Below, in pieces: positions 18,409-27,377 of a DNA stretch of 64,000 nt. The DNA comes from CAVTJL01 sp963828215 (GTDB lineage: Bacteria > Pseudomonadota > Alphaproteobacteria > Geminicoccales > Geminicoccaceae). The number at the start of each line of letters is the position of its first letter. The first letter of the stretch is position 1. Where the stretch lies: assembly GCA_963828215.1 (NCBI GenBank), contig CAWHFO010000068.1:124001-188000 (forward strand), in the 5' to 3' direction. The translations under genes were made by a program, and so were the position numbers. Below the pieces are notes generated by a model. It did not search any database and was not told the DNA's origin. It saw nothing but the letters and a program-made list of their open reading frames with translations.

Positions 18409-19959
18409 ATGGCCGGTGGCGGGGCGGGAGCGGAAGGCGGGGTCACACGACCGCTGGACCTCGATCCCCTGAGGGTGACCGAGGACCGCGGCGGTCATTT
18501 CGCCGTGGTCGATATCGGCTCGAACTCGGTCCGGCTCGTGGTGTACGACGCCCTCAGCCGGGCGCCCTTCCCGCGCTTCAACGAAAAGTCCTTCTGCGGC
18601 CTGGGCGAGGGGCTTGCGGCGACGGGGCGCCTTTCCGAGGCGAGCATGCTCGGCGCCGTCGAGGCCGTGCATCGTCACGCCGTGATCGCCAAGGCCATGG
18701 AGGTGGGCCGTATCGACCTGCTGGCGACCGAGGCGGTGCGCAAGGCCTCGAACGGCGCCGATCTCGTCAGGGCCATCTCCGACCGCACGGCTCTGCCGGT
18801 GCGCATCCTGAGCGGCACCGAGGAAGCGCGGTTCTCCGCCCTCGGCGTGATCTCGGGCTTCTATCGGCCGCGGGGCCTCGTCGGCGACATCGGCGGCGGC
18901 AGCCTCGAGATCGCCGAGGTGCTCGACGACCACGTGGGCGAACGCTCGGCGAGCCTGCCACTCGGCGCCCTGCCGGTCCGTGCGCTGCTGGCCGAGCAGG
19001 GCCGCGAGGCCCGCCGGCAGGTCGACGCCATCCTCAAGGATACCCTTCCCCCGCAGCTCGCGGAGCCGGTCTTCTATGCCGTGGGCGGCGGCTGGCGGGC
19101 GCTCGCCCGGGTCCATATGGAGCTGAGCGGCGCCCCGGTGCGAGTGGTTCACGGCTATGCGATCCCTTGCGACCAGATCCGGGACCTGGCCAAGCGCATC
19201 TGGCGACTGCCGGAGGCCGAGGTCGCGGCGCTGCCCGGCGCGCCCCGCGCGCGGCTCGCGACCCTGCCGGCGGCCGCGCTCGTGATGGACCGGGTGCTGA
19301 AACGTCTGGCGCCGGAGCGCGTCGTCTTCTCGGCCCTCGGCCTCCGCGAGGGCTGGCTCTACGCCCAGCTGCCGGTCGAGGAGCAGTACCGGGACGGCCT
19401 CGTCGAGGGGGCGCAGTCCTTCGGCGTGCCGCGGGCGCGCGTGGCGGCGTTCGGCGCGGCGCTGGCGCGCTGGACGGACGGCCTCTTCCCGGGCGAGGTC
19501 CCGACCGAGAAGCGGTTGCGCCTCGCCGTCTGCGCGGTCTCCGACATCGCCTGGGTGGACCATGCGGGCGTCCAGGCACGGGACAGTTTCGACCGGCTCA
19601 TCCAGTTCCCGTTCATCGGCCTCGACCATGCCGAGCGCGCGTTCATCGCCACGGCCATCCACGCCCGCTACGACGGCAAGCCGACCGACCCGGTTCTCCA
19701 GCCTGCGCAGGCTCTCCTGTCGCCGGCCCAGGCTCGCCGGGCGCAAATCCTCGGCCGGGCGCTTCTCGTCGGATACCGGCTCTCGGCCAGCGTCCCGGAG
19801 ATCCTCAACGAGGCCCGCCTCGCCATCGACGCCGACGCCGTCCGCCTCCTCGTCTCCGACGTCGACTGCGCGCCGGACAGCGAGGGCGTCCGCTATCGCC
19901 TCGGCCAGCTCGCCAGGACCGTGGGTGTCGGGCGCGCAGAGATCGTCGGCCCGACCTGA
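18409..19959 (+). CDS. Ppx/GppA family exopolyphosphatase / guanosine pentaphosphate phosphohydrolase
   Basis: Cytoplasmic ASKHA-fold phosphatase, about 516 residues, acting on polyphosphate and/or pppGpp. Signatures in order: phosphate-1 loop VVDIGSNSVRLVVYD, ATEAVRKASNG, GTEEARFSALGVISG, phosphate-2 loop VGDIGGGSLEIAE, then PLGALPVRAL. The C-terminal helical part includes SALGLREGWLYAQLP and QPAQALLSPAQARRA, resembling the HD-like second half of the long Ppx forms. ATG 18409 is chosen because the reading from TTG at 18331 adds an Arg/Gly-rich leader; neither start has a strong ribosome site. It stands alone between the exopolysaccharide cluster and the convergent gene at 20052. Which substrate dominates cannot be told from sequence. 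Confidence 0.92.
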   Translation: MAGGGAGAEGGVTRPLDLDPLRVTEDRGGHFAVVDIGSNSVRLVVYDALSRAPFPRFNEKSFCGLGEGLAATGRLSEASMLGAVEAVHRHAVIAKAMEVGRIDLLATEAVRKASNGADLVRAISDRTALPVRILSGTEEARFSALGVISGFYRPRGLVGDIGGGSLEIAEVLDDHVGERSASLPLGALPVRALLAEQGREARRQVDAILKDTLPPQLAEPVFYAVGGGWRALARVHMELSGAPVRVVHGYAIPCDQIRDLAKRIWRLPEAEVAALPGAPRARLATLPAAALVMDRVLKRLAPERVVFSALGLREGWLYAQLPVEEQYRDGLVEGAQSFGVPRARVAAFGAALARWTDGLFPGEVPTEKRLRLAVCAVSDIAWVDHAGVQARDSFDRLIQFPFIGLDHAERAFIATAIHARYDGKPTDPVLQPAQALLSPAQARRAQILGRALLVGYRLSASVPEILNEARLAIDADAVRLLVSDVDCAPDSEGVRYRLGQLARTVGVGRAEIVGPT

Positions 19960-20051
19960 CCAGCCGGCTGGTGCGTGCGGCTCGACTACGCCGCGGCGCC
20001 GCTCCGGATATCCGTGCGAAGCCGGTCAGCGGGCCCGGCGCGTTGCTCGGG

Positions 20052-20756
20052 TCAGGCCCCGGCGAGGAGGGGAATCCCCGTCAGGTCGTGCACGGTCGGC
20101 TCGGTCGTCAGCAGCCGGGGAGCGGTCCGGGCGAGGCGCCGCAGGACGGCGATATCGGTGTCGGCATGCTTGCTGAGCGGGCTGCCGCGCTCGGCGATCA
20201 GGGGATTGGCGCCATAGGCGTGCGTCAGGGTGAAGTCGAATCCGCTCATGACGACCCGCTCGAAGCGCGGATCGTCGAGGCCGAGCGCTACGGCCACGAG
20301 GCCGGTCGAAGGCTGCTTCGCGGCGATCAGGGCGTCGATGTCGGGATCGTCCAGGCAGAGGCGGCGGACGAGCCCGTGGTAGCGGCTCGCTGCCCAGACC
20401 AGCATCTCGTCATAGCGATAGTCCAGCTCGCGCAGCCGGCGGCGCATGTGCCTGGGCGTCAGGTCGCGCATCCGCCAGAGCAGCTTCAGCGCCCGGAGGC
20501 CCGACGCCGCCTCGGCCTTCGGGCGCGGCAGATGGTAGAGGCGGCGGGTCCTCAGGCCCTTCAGGCGAAGCAGGGAGTGCTCGTCCGACGCCTTGCCGGA
20601 GGTCAGCACGGCGGTCATCACCGTGAAGTCGGGATCGGCCAGCCCCTGCTGCCGGGCCGAATAGCCCGACGCGTTGGCGCAGGCCACGGCGTCGATCAGG
20701 CGGCGCGGGGGCAGTGCCGGCTCGGGCTTCGAGCCCAGGACGAGGAGCGTCGCCAC
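20052..20756 (-). CDS. Hypothetical protein with GT42 (CST-I-like) sialyltransferase-like features
   Basis: A 234-residue intact protein I do not recognise firmly. It begins with a Rossmann-like strand and loop (MATLLVLGSKPEPALP) and an early ACANASGY segment. Later it shows PSTGLVAVALGL, then RVVMSGFDF, then SPLSKHADTDIAVLRRL. This order resembles Campylobacter CST-I sialyltransferases, where SGVYMCAVAIALG, LSGIDF and HSKNTDIKALEFL occur at the same spacing, and the N-terminal glycine-rich loop binds CMP. The CST-I catalytic histidine just before SKNTD is not matched; a histidine lies inside SKHADTD instead. No membrane helix is present. It lies near the exopolysaccharide locus, so a glycosyl or sugar-phosphate transferase role is plausible, but it could be a related nucleotide-binding protein. 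Confidence 0.5.
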   Translation of the reverse strand: MATLLVLGSKPEPALPPRRLIDAVACANASGYSARQQGLADPDFTVMTAVLTSGKASDEHSLLRLKGLRTRRLYHLPRPKAEAASGLRALKLLWRMRDLTPRHMRRRLRELDYRYDEMLVWAASRYHGLVRRLCLDDPDIDALIAAKQPSTGLVAVALGLDDPRFERVVMSGFDFTLTHAYGANPLIAERGSPLSKHADTDIAVLRRLARTAPRLLTTEPTVHDLTGIPLLAGA

Positions 20757-20784
20757 TCGTCGGCCCGCCCCCGGCCCGCCCGCC

Positions 20785-21409
20785 TCAGCGGCGCACGAGA
20801 CGGCGGATGGCGTCGGCCAGCGCGTCGCTGAGCTCCGCTACGGTCTGGCTCAGGGCGGTCGCGAGCGCCGGGAAGCCCGCGTCGGCGAGCTTCACCTCGA
20901 AGAGCTTGCGGTCGGTGACTCTGAGGCGCGTGCCGTCCCGATCGAAGATGCGCCAGCGCGTGTCGAGGACCGCCACGTCCTTGTCGGTGCCCTCGAAGCG
21001 ATAGATGTCGAGCACGATGGTGTAGTCCAGCGCCTGCTCTCGCTGCAGCGGCATCTGGAAGATGTTGGGCGTGCCGAGACGGCTGGCGAGATCCTCGGCG
21101 AGCGTGCGCCCGAAGAGCTGGTCCAGGCGCTCGCCCCACTTGTCGAAATCGCCGAGGATGAGCCGGTTGTCGCCCTGGCGGATGACCATCTCGGGGCGGT
21201 CGAGATAGTCCGGCAGGTCGATCGGCGCGATGCCGATCGAGAGCTTCGAGGTGTCGGGGCCGGCGGGCGCGCCGGGCTGGGAATCGAGCACGTAGAACCT
21301 GGTGGGCGTCGTGGGTGCCAGAGCAGCCGGCGAGCAGGGTCAGGGCGCCGAGCCCGGCCGCTCGTCGGGACCAGGACGCCGCTGTCACGAGCCTTGGCGT
21401 TCTCCTCAT
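20785..21409 (-). CDS. pqiC: PqiC-type ABC-transport auxiliary lipoprotein (one frame break)
   Basis: Outer-membrane lipoprotein partner of the PqiAB lipid-transport system, about 208 codons. The signal peptide ends in a lipobox LTLLAGC. The mature part has FYVLDSQPGAPAG, SIGIAPIDLPDYLDRPEMVI, DFDKWGERLDQLFGRTLAEDL, the pattern of the PqiC/ABC_trans_aux fold, and ends in RRLVRR. The frame breaks near 21310 between the lipobox part (CSGTHD) and TRFYVLD, probably a base error. The start overlaps the stop of pqiB by 4 bases, as expected for the pqiABC operon. Confidence 0.85.
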
Positions 21410-23154
21410 TGGCCGTAGGCTCCGGACCCGGTCTTGCCGCGTATCAAGGCCTCCGGATGCCGATCGAGATAGTCCGCGAACACCCGGATGGACCGGGCCG
21501 CCGTTGTCAGCTCGGTCATCATGTTGGTCAGGCTGTAACGGACCTGGGAGTTCGGGCCGAGCATGTCGTTGGCGGACGCCATCGTCACCTTCATCTGACG
21601 GAGTGCCTCGTCGGCATTGCTGGCGGCCTCTCGGAGGTTCTGGAGCAAGGGCCCGGTGTTGGCCTGGAGCCCCTTGGTGACCGCGTCGACCGAGGCCAGG
21701 ACCTCATTGAGTCGGTCGACCGTCTGCTTGATCGCGGGCGAGCCAACCGTGGCGTTGATCGAATTGACGGTCGTCCGGAGGTCGGCGATGAGCTCCGGCA
21801 GCGGCATCGAGGAGAGCTGCTGAAGGATTCCGTTGAGCGACGTGGTCAGCGCCTCGAGCTGAGTGGCGACAGACGGGATGGTGGGGTAGGGCGCCGTCAT
21901 CTGGAGCTTGGCGGGCGGCGCCTCGGGATGGAAGTCGAGCGACACGAGAAGGTCACCCGTGAGCAGGCTCCCGGTCACGAGCTGGGCGCGCAGCCCCTTC
22001 TCGACCAGACGGCTCATGCCTTCATAGGGCTTCAACGGCGCCATGGCCTCGGTCAGCTGAAGGCGCTGCGGCTCGATCTCGATCAGGACCGGCGCGATCA
22101 CCGCGTTAGTCTTCGGATCGTACTGCAGCCGAATGTCGGTCACCGAGCCGATCTTGAGGCCGCGGAACTCGACGGGAGCCCCGACCTTGAGGCCGCGCAG
22201 CGAGCCCTCGAAGCGCACCGTATAAGGGACCTTCTCGGTGTACGCGTTCTCGTCGACCGCCTCGCGGCTGTCGAACAGCTGGAATGCCGTGTCCGCATCC
22301 GCGACCTTGCCCGCCTCGAGACGGGCCGGCGTATCGAACTCGACCCCGCCCACCAGCAGCGACTGCACGGACGCCATCTGGACGGAGATGCCGTTGGCGC
22401 CGGTGGTCAGCCGCAGGCCGCTCACGTTCCAGAACCGGCTGTCGGTCCGGACGAGCTTGTCGAAGGGCGCACGCACGAAGATGTGGATGATCAGGCTCTT
22501 GTCGTCGCTGGCGAGGTCGTAGCCCAGGATCTGGCCGACATCGATGCCGCGATAGTAGATCGACGCCCCGCGCGAGATCGAGCCGAGCGATGGGGCCTGC
22601 AGGATGTAGGCGCGGCCCGGCACGTTCGAGTGGATGAGCGGTGGCACCTCGAGGCCGGTGAACGCGCGCTCGGACTTGCCCTTGGCCGCGCCGGGGTCGA
22701 CCTCAACATAGGCGCCGGAAAGCACGGTGCCCAGCCCCGAGATGCCGCCCGCACCGATGCGCGGCCGGACGATCCAGAAGCGCGCATCGCTCGTCAGGAA
22801 GCGGCCCGTTCCCTGGTTCAGCTCGGCCGTCGCCGTGATTCGTTGCAGATCGTCGCTGATCTTGACCGACTGGACGACGCCGATGTCGACGTCCTTGTAC
22901 TTGACCTTGGTCTTGCCGGCCTCGAGGCCGTCTCCGGTCTCGAAGCTGACGGTGATCACCGGACCCTGGTTCAGATAGGTCGTGACGGCGATCCAGCCCG
23001 CTACGATGGCGGCGACGATCGGGATGATCCAGACCAGCGAGATGCCACGGCGTCTCTTGACCTCGACCTCGGCGATCGCCAGCGCCTCGTCGACGCTTGC
23101 CGGCGTCGGTCGACGAGAGGCCGGCGCCTCAGACGCGGATGAGCCCGGATCCAT
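21406..23154 (-). CDS. pqiB: PqiB, MCE-domain intermembrane lipid transport protein
   Basis: An intact 582-residue inner-membrane-anchored periplasmic protein that forms a hexameric needle moving phospholipids or other lipids between membranes. One N-terminal helix (ISLVWIIPIVAAIVAGWIAVTTYL) is followed by three MCE domains, visible from VSFETGDGLEAGKTKVKYKDV, from SRGASIYYRGIDVGQILGYDL and from VRFEGSLRGLKVGAPVEFRGL. The C-terminal helical tail (LIADLRTTVNSINATVG onward) forms the needle coiled coil. It overlaps pqiA by 26 bases and pqiC by 4, so the three are co-translated. Length matches Escherichia coli PqiB rather than the single-domain MlaD or the longer YebT. Confidence 0.95.
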   Translation of the reverse strand: MDPGSSASEAPASRRPTPASVDEALAIAEVEVKRRRGISLVWIIPIVAAIVAGWIAVTTYLNQGPVITVSFETGDGLEAGKTKVKYKDVDIGVVQSVKISDDLQRITATAELNQGTGRFLTSDARFWIVRPRIGAGGISGLGTVLSGAYVEVDPGAAKGKSERAFTGLEVPPLIHSNVPGRAYILQAPSLGSISRGASIYYRGIDVGQILGYDLASDDKSLIIHIFVRAPFDKLVRTDSRFWNVSGLRLTTGANGISVQMASVQSLLVGGVEFDTPARLEAGKVADADTAFQLFDSREAVDENAYTEKVPYTVRFEGSLRGLKVGAPVEFRGLKIGSVTDIRLQYDPKTNAVIAPVLIEIEPQRLQLTEAMAPLKPYEGMSRLVEKGLRAQLVTGSLLTGDLLVSLDFHPEAPPAKLQMTAPYPTIPSVATQLEALTTSLNGILQQLSSMPLPELIADLRTTVNSINATVGSPAIKQTVDRLNEVLASVDAVTKGLQANTGPLLQNLREAASNADEALRQMKVTMASANDMLGPNSQVRYSLTNMMTELTTAARSIRVFADYLDRHPEALIRGKTGSGAYGQ

Positions 23155-24415
23155 CGGCCCTCTCCTTCTCGACGTCCCACATGAGGCGCGGGTCGAAGCT
23201 CATGGACGCGATCATGGTGATGACGACCACCGCGGCGAAGCAGATGGCGCCGGGCCCGGGCTCGATCGTGGCGATCGTCCCCAAACTCACGAGCGCCACG
23301 AGGATCGAGATCATGAAGATGTCCACCATCGACCAGCGGCCGACACCCTCGATGATCCTGAAGATCCGGGTCCTTTCTCGGGTCCGCCAGCTCGAGCCGC
23401 GCTGCACGCTTACCAGCAGGCTGACCAGTCCGATGAGCTTCAGCACCGGTACCGTGATGCTGGCAAAAAAAACCAGGAGCGCAACCGGCCACATCCCAGA
23501 CGCTATCAGGACCCGCACACCGCTCAGGATCGTGTCGGCCTCGCCTTTGCCGAAGCTGATGACGCGCATCACCGGCAGGACGTTGGCCGGGATGTAGAGG
23601 ATGGCCGCGGCGATGACCAGCGCCCAGGTCCGGGCCAGGCTCTCGGGCTTGCGGCGATGCAGGGACGCGCCGCAACGCGGGCACTGCCCATGTCCGTGAT
23701 GGTAGCGAGGCAGCGCCACGAGCTGGCTGCAGGCGTGACAGCTGGCCAGATCCTCGGGCGCATGCCGGCGCACGATCTCGGCGTCGCTCTGCCGGCCGAA
23801 CCGCTCCCAGACCTCATGCGGCTCGAGCGACGCCTCGGCGGCGATCATCAGTACGATGAGCACGACGAAGGCGAAGACGGCGATGTCGAGCTGCAGCGTG
23901 GCGAAGTCGCTGAGCTTCACATAGGCCACGATGAGGCCGAGCAGATAGACCTCCATCATCGACCAGGGATGGCAGAGCTCGACCAGGCGGAAGACCTGCG
24001 CCCCGAAGGGTGGTCGGCGATTGAGATGCAGCGGCAGGAGGACGTAGACCGAGGCCAGGAGCTTCATGAGCGGGATGACGGTCGCCACCAGGAAGACGAG
24101 GATCGCCAGCGGCCAGACACCCTGCTCGTAGAGACCGCGGGCTCCGGACAAGAGGGTCGAGGTCTGGCCCAGGCCCTCCATCTCGAAGGTCAGGAACGGG
24201 AACGTCTGGGCGATCACGAACAGAAAGAGTGCGGCCAGCGAGAAGCCGAGCGAGCGGCCGATGCTGCCGGGAGCGCTCCGATAGAGCGTGGTGCCGCACC
24301 GGACGCATCGCGCCTTCTGACCGGCCTCGAGCGGGCGCATGCGATGAATCGACCCGCACTCGTGGCAAGCGATCACGGGCGCCCGGGGGCGCTTTTCGTG
24401 CTGTCGGTCGCTCAT
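23129..24415 (-). CDS. pqiA: PqiA, paraquat-inducible integral membrane protein
   Basis: Inner-membrane component of the Pqi lipid-transport system, about 428 residues. It has two homologous halves of four membrane helices, each preceded by a zinc-ribbon: CHECGSIHRMR with CVRCG at the N-terminus and CHACSQLV with CPRCG in the middle. Other signatures are IAQTFPFLTFEMEG in half one and IPANVLPVMRVISFGKGE in half two, plus the repeated GVWPLAILVF and GMWPVALLVF. Start ATG 24415 (MSDRQHEKRPR) precedes the first zinc ribbon directly; a longer frame to 24490 is unlikely. First gene of pqiABC, transcribed leftward. Confidence 0.95.
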   Translation of the reverse strand: MSDRQHEKRPRAPVIACHECGSIHRMRPLEAGQKARCVRCGTTLYRSAPGSIGRSLGFSLAALFLFVIAQTFPFLTFEMEGLGQTSTLLSGARGLYEQGVWPLAILVFLVATVIPLMKLLASVYVLLPLHLNRRPPFGAQVFRLVELCHPWSMMEVYLLGLIVAYVKLSDFATLQLDIAVFAFVVLIVLMIAAEASLEPHEVWERFGRQSDAEIVRRHAPEDLASCHACSQLVALPRYHHGHGQCPRCGASLHRRKPESLARTWALVIAAAILYIPANVLPVMRVISFGKGEADTILSGVRVLIASGMWPVALLVFFASITVPVLKLIGLVSLLVSVQRGSSWRTRERTRIFRIIEGVGRWSMVDIFMISILVALVSLGTIATIEPGPGAICFAAVVVITMIASMSFDPRLMWDVEKERADGSGLIRV

Positions 24416-24528
24416 GTCCCCAGCTTCGGGCGGTCCCGACCGACAGTCTGCTCTAGACTGCCGGCCGAGGTCCAGCCTCCGCGAGGGCACCGGGGATCAC
24501 GCCTCCGGACTGTGGCCGTGCGGCACGC

Positions 24529-26118
24529 TCAGCGCCCGATGTCGACCCACCGCCAGAGGAACTGGTCGTCGGCACGCTGAGCGAGCCGGACGCCGTCGCG
24601 GGCGCCCCACACCAGCGCCTGCTGGTGGAGCGGCAGATAGCCGACATCGTCGTGCAGCAGGTGCCAGGCGCGGTCGATCAGCGCCCGGCGCTTCGCGAGG
24701 TCGGTCTCGGCCACGATGCTCGTCGCCAGCGCGTCGATCGCCGGGTTCGAGTACCCGCCGAGATTGAACGCGCCGGCGCTGGTGGCCGGATCACGGGTCT
24801 GGACGACGTTGAACAGGGTGCTCCAGCTGTCGAGGCTGCCGGGCGTCCACCCCAGCAGATAGAAGCTCGTGTCGTAGCCGCCCTGGGCCAGGACCTTGCC
24901 GAAATAGAGCGACTTGGTCTTGGCCTCCAGACGCACCTGGATGCCGACGCGGGCGAGCATGCCGACGATCGCCACGCAGATGGCCTCGTCGTTGGCGTAG
25001 CGGTCGGTCGGGCAGTCGAGCGTGACTCCGAAGCCGTCCGGGTAGCCGGCCTCGGCGAGAAGCCGACGGGCAGCGGCGGGATCGTAGGGATAGCGCAGGA
25101 GCTCCTTCGGATAGCCTTCGACGCCCGGAGCCACCATGGCAGCGGTCGGCGTCGCCTCGCCGCGCATGATCTTCGACTTGATCGTCTCGATGTCGATCGC
25201 CTGGTAGAAGGCGAGGCGCACGCGGCGGTCCTTGAAGGGGTTCTTGCCCTTGACGGTCGAGTAGAGAAGCTCGTCGCGCGACTGGTCGAGGCCGAGGAAG
25301 ATCGTCCGCAGCTCGGGGCCGGTCAGGACATGGGTTCCGGGATTGCTCTCGATCCGCCGGACGTCCTGGACCGGCACCGAGAGGATGACGTCGAGCTCGC
25401 CCGAGAGAAGGGCCGCGACACGGGTCGAGTCGGTGGCGATCGGCTCGAAGACGACCTCGTCGAGATTGTCGGTGCGCGGGCCCCACCAGCCCTCGAAGCG
25501 CTTGGCCGTGGTCCTGACGTCGATCTCCCGGCCGGTGACGGCGAAGGGTCCAGTGCCGTTGGCGTGCAGGTCGGCATAGGTGCCGGTGGGATCGCCCGTT
25601 TTCGTCGGATGCTGGGCACCGTGCGCCTCGGCCCATTCCCGATCCATGATGTACCAGGTGTCCCACTCCGCATCGAGGATCGGATTGGGCGTCGCCGTCA
25701 CGAAGTCGACCGTGCTGTCGTCGACCTTGACGACCTGCACCACGCCGGCGAGGCGGGCCTTGAGGTCCGAGCCCGGCTCGCGCACGCGCGTAGCCGAGAA
25801 CAGCACATCGTCCGCGTCGAACGGATCGCCGTTCTGGAACTTGACGCCCTTGCGGAGATGGAAGCGCCAACGCGTCGGCTCGACGATCTCCCAGCGCTCC
25901 GCGAGACCGGGCGCCAGCGCGAGATCGGGACCGCGCGAGACGAGGCCCTCGTAGACGTTACCCAGAAAGCCGAGCGTGAAGGTCTCGTTCAGGCCGTACG
26001 GATCGAGGCTGCCGATGTCGCCGCGGGCCGAGAACCGGAGCGTCTCGCCGGCTACCGGCGCGGCAACCAGCAGGGTGAAGACCACACCCGCGGCACAGAG
26101 CTTGCCGACAGGCATCAC
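24529..26118 (-). CDS. ABC transporter substrate-binding protein, peptide/nickel family 5
   Basis: Periplasmic solute-binding protein of the DppA/OppA/NikA type, 529 residues and intact. A signal peptide (GVVFTLLVAAPVAGE) precedes LRFSARGDIGSLDPYGLNE. Family signatures include LAPGLAERWEIVEPTRWRF, LRKGVKFQNGDPFDADDVLF and VRLAFYQAIDIETIKSKIM, then YPYDPAAARRLLAEAGYPDG. No permease or ATPase gene lies beside it, so it must work with a transporter encoded elsewhere or be an orphan receptor. It follows the YjlB-type cupin by 115 bases on the same strand and may belong to the small catabolic cluster upstream. The ligand cannot be assigned; oligopeptides or modified sugars are possible. Confidence 0.92.
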   Translation of the reverse strand: MMPVGKLCAAGVVFTLLVAAPVAGETLRFSARGDIGSLDPYGLNETFTLGFLGNVYEGLVSRGPDLALAPGLAERWEIVEPTRWRFHLRKGVKFQNGDPFDADDVLFSATRVREPGSDLKARLAGVVQVVKVDDSTVDFVTATPNPILDAEWDTWYIMDREWAEAHGAQHPTKTGDPTGTYADLHANGTGPFAVTGREIDVRTTAKRFEGWWGPRTDNLDEVVFEPIATDSTRVAALLSGELDVILSVPVQDVRRIESNPGTHVLTGPELRTIFLGLDQSRDELLYSTVKGKNPFKDRRVRLAFYQAIDIETIKSKIMRGEATPTAAMVAPGVEGYPKELLRYPYDPAAARRLLAEAGYPDGFGVTLDCPTDRYANDEAICVAIVGMLARVGIQVRLEAKTKSLYFGKVLAQGGYDTSFYLLGWTPGSLDSWSTLFNVVQTRDPATSAGAFNLGGYSNPAIDALATSIVAETDLAKRRALIDRAWHLLHDDVGYLPLHQQALVWGARDGVRLAQRADDQFLWRWVDIGR

Positions 26119-26233
26119 TCATGTCCTTGGCGACTCACGCAACCTTAAATCGTCCTTGCATTCGCTGGTGTCAACTTCGAAATTGATAACGCAGGGAGAT
26201 CGAGCCACCCGCTGCGGCGCGGGCGGGAGCTGG

Positions 26234-26758
26234 TCAGCGCTCGTCTGCGGCCCACCGCTCGAGGAGCGGGCCATCGGCCCCGTGCACGGGATCGGTGGCC
26301 GGCATCGGCACGGCGGCGATGCTCTCGAGCACACGTGGCCGCTCGCCCGGCTCGCCGCGACAAAGGTCCCAGTCCTGACCGTCGGGATAGGCTCCGACGA
26401 CCACGAGGTCGGGCGAGCTGCCCTCGTTCTTGTGGCCCACGCCGGCCGGGATGACGACGACGTCGCCGGCCCCGACGTCCACGGTCTCGCCGCGCTCGCC
26501 GCCGAAGCGCACGCGGGCCCTGCCCCGGGCGATGCCCAACACCTCGTGGCTGGTGCTGTGGTAGTGGTGGAACGGATAGATCCCGTTTCGCCAGCCGCCC
26601 GACCAGCCGTTTCGCGCGAAGCGCCGTTCGAGCGCGTCGGCGAGATCGCCGGTCTCGCCCGCCAGAGCGCCCTGGTAGAGCAGCAGCGGCAGCCTGCTGT
26701 TGGGAATGCGGCCATCGTCGCTGAGCTGCAGGGTTCTGATCTCGACGCGATTTTCCAT
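26234..26758 (-). CDS. YjlB-like cupin domain protein
   Basis: A 174-residue single cupin. The metal-binding motif is YPFHHYHSTSHEVLGIARG, with several histidines and a glutamate, and the second cupin motif is VVVIPAGVGHKNEG. This is the pattern of the YjlB family of unknown function. The chosen start ATG 26758 (MENRVEIRTLQL) removes an unlikely 56-residue leader and has a GGAGGTCC-like sequence upstream. It follows the DUF3775 gene by 35 bases on the same strand. A small-molecule isomerase, dioxygenase or sugar-binding role is possible; nothing in the sequence decides between these. Confidence 0.82.
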   Translation of the reverse strand: MENRVEIRTLQLSDDGRIPNSRLPLLLYQGALAGETGDLADALERRFARNGWSGGWRNGIYPFHHYHSTSHEVLGIARGRARVRFGGERGETVDVGAGDVVVIPAGVGHKNEGSSPDLVVVGAYPDGQDWDLCRGEPGERPRVLESIAAVPMPATDPVHGADGPLLERWAADER

Positions 26759-26793
26759 CCGGACCTCCCGATGAGGCGGCACGAGGCCGATCG

Positions 26794-27189
26794 TCAGTCG
26801 TTGCAGGAAAGGCCGAAGGCAGCCAATCCCTCCTCGAGATAGTCGGACAGCAACGGAATGCCGAGGAGGTAGAGGGAGGTGGGTCCGGTCCGTCGGCTGC
26901 GTGCCAACCGAGTGACCTCGTCCCATTCGTCGATCGTGAAGTCGGCGCGACCGACCCAGGTCAGGGCGACGAGGTCGACCTGCTCGTCGACGTTGAGGTC
27001 GTCGATGAAGTCCTTGAGCTGCTGAAAGGCGGGATCGTCGCCATGGGTCTCGAGGACCCCACGGAAATCGTCGTCGATCGCGCTCGAGTCCTCGTCCCCC
27101 TCGCTGACGGGCGCCTCCTGGACGTCCAGCTCGCGGGCCTCGACGATCACGAAACAGACCTTGTCCCGACCGATCTGCAGCTCCGGCAT
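26794..27189 (-). CDS. DUF3775 domain protein
   Basis: A 131-residue soluble acidic protein of a small family found in Proteobacteria, function unknown. The sequence has an acidic N-terminal region (SEGDEDSSAIDDDF), a helix pair around LKDFIDDLNVDEQVDLVALTWVG, and ends SLYLLGIPLLSDYLEEGLAAFGLSCND. The start at 27189 is set by AGGAGG seven bases upstream, a near-consensus ribosome site; longer frames upstream are not needed. It lies between the ureidoglycolate-lyase-like gene and the cupin gene on the same strand. Confidence 0.8.
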   Translation of the reverse strand: MPELQIGRDKVCFVIVEARELDVQEAPVSEGDEDSSAIDDDFRGVLETHGDDPAFQQLKDFIDDLNVDEQVDLVALTWVGRADFTIDEWDEVTRLARSRRTGPTSLYLLGIPLLSDYLEEGLAAFGLSCND

Positions 27190-27377
27190 CTCATCCTCCT
27201 CGCTTCTGTTCGAGAGAGAGCGCCCGATTGGCCCCGGCGGACGTGCCACTCGCGGGGCGGCAGCCGGGGTGGCTTCGTGGCCGCGGCGTCCGCCACCCGG
27301 GCCGCGCTCTCGAGGATCAACGGACGATCGGGCCGGTCGGGTGCAGTGGCCGCCGACGGAGATCGCCCCCGATGCGG

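Noticed and set aside
20674..23142. Very long plus-strand frames opposite pqiB and elsewhere (also 16074-18155, 876-2534 and 54390-56834)
   Set aside because: In very GC-rich DNA the antisense frames stay open by chance. Their products are rich in Arg, Gly, His and Asp and match no family, while the opposite strand holds clear conserved genes.
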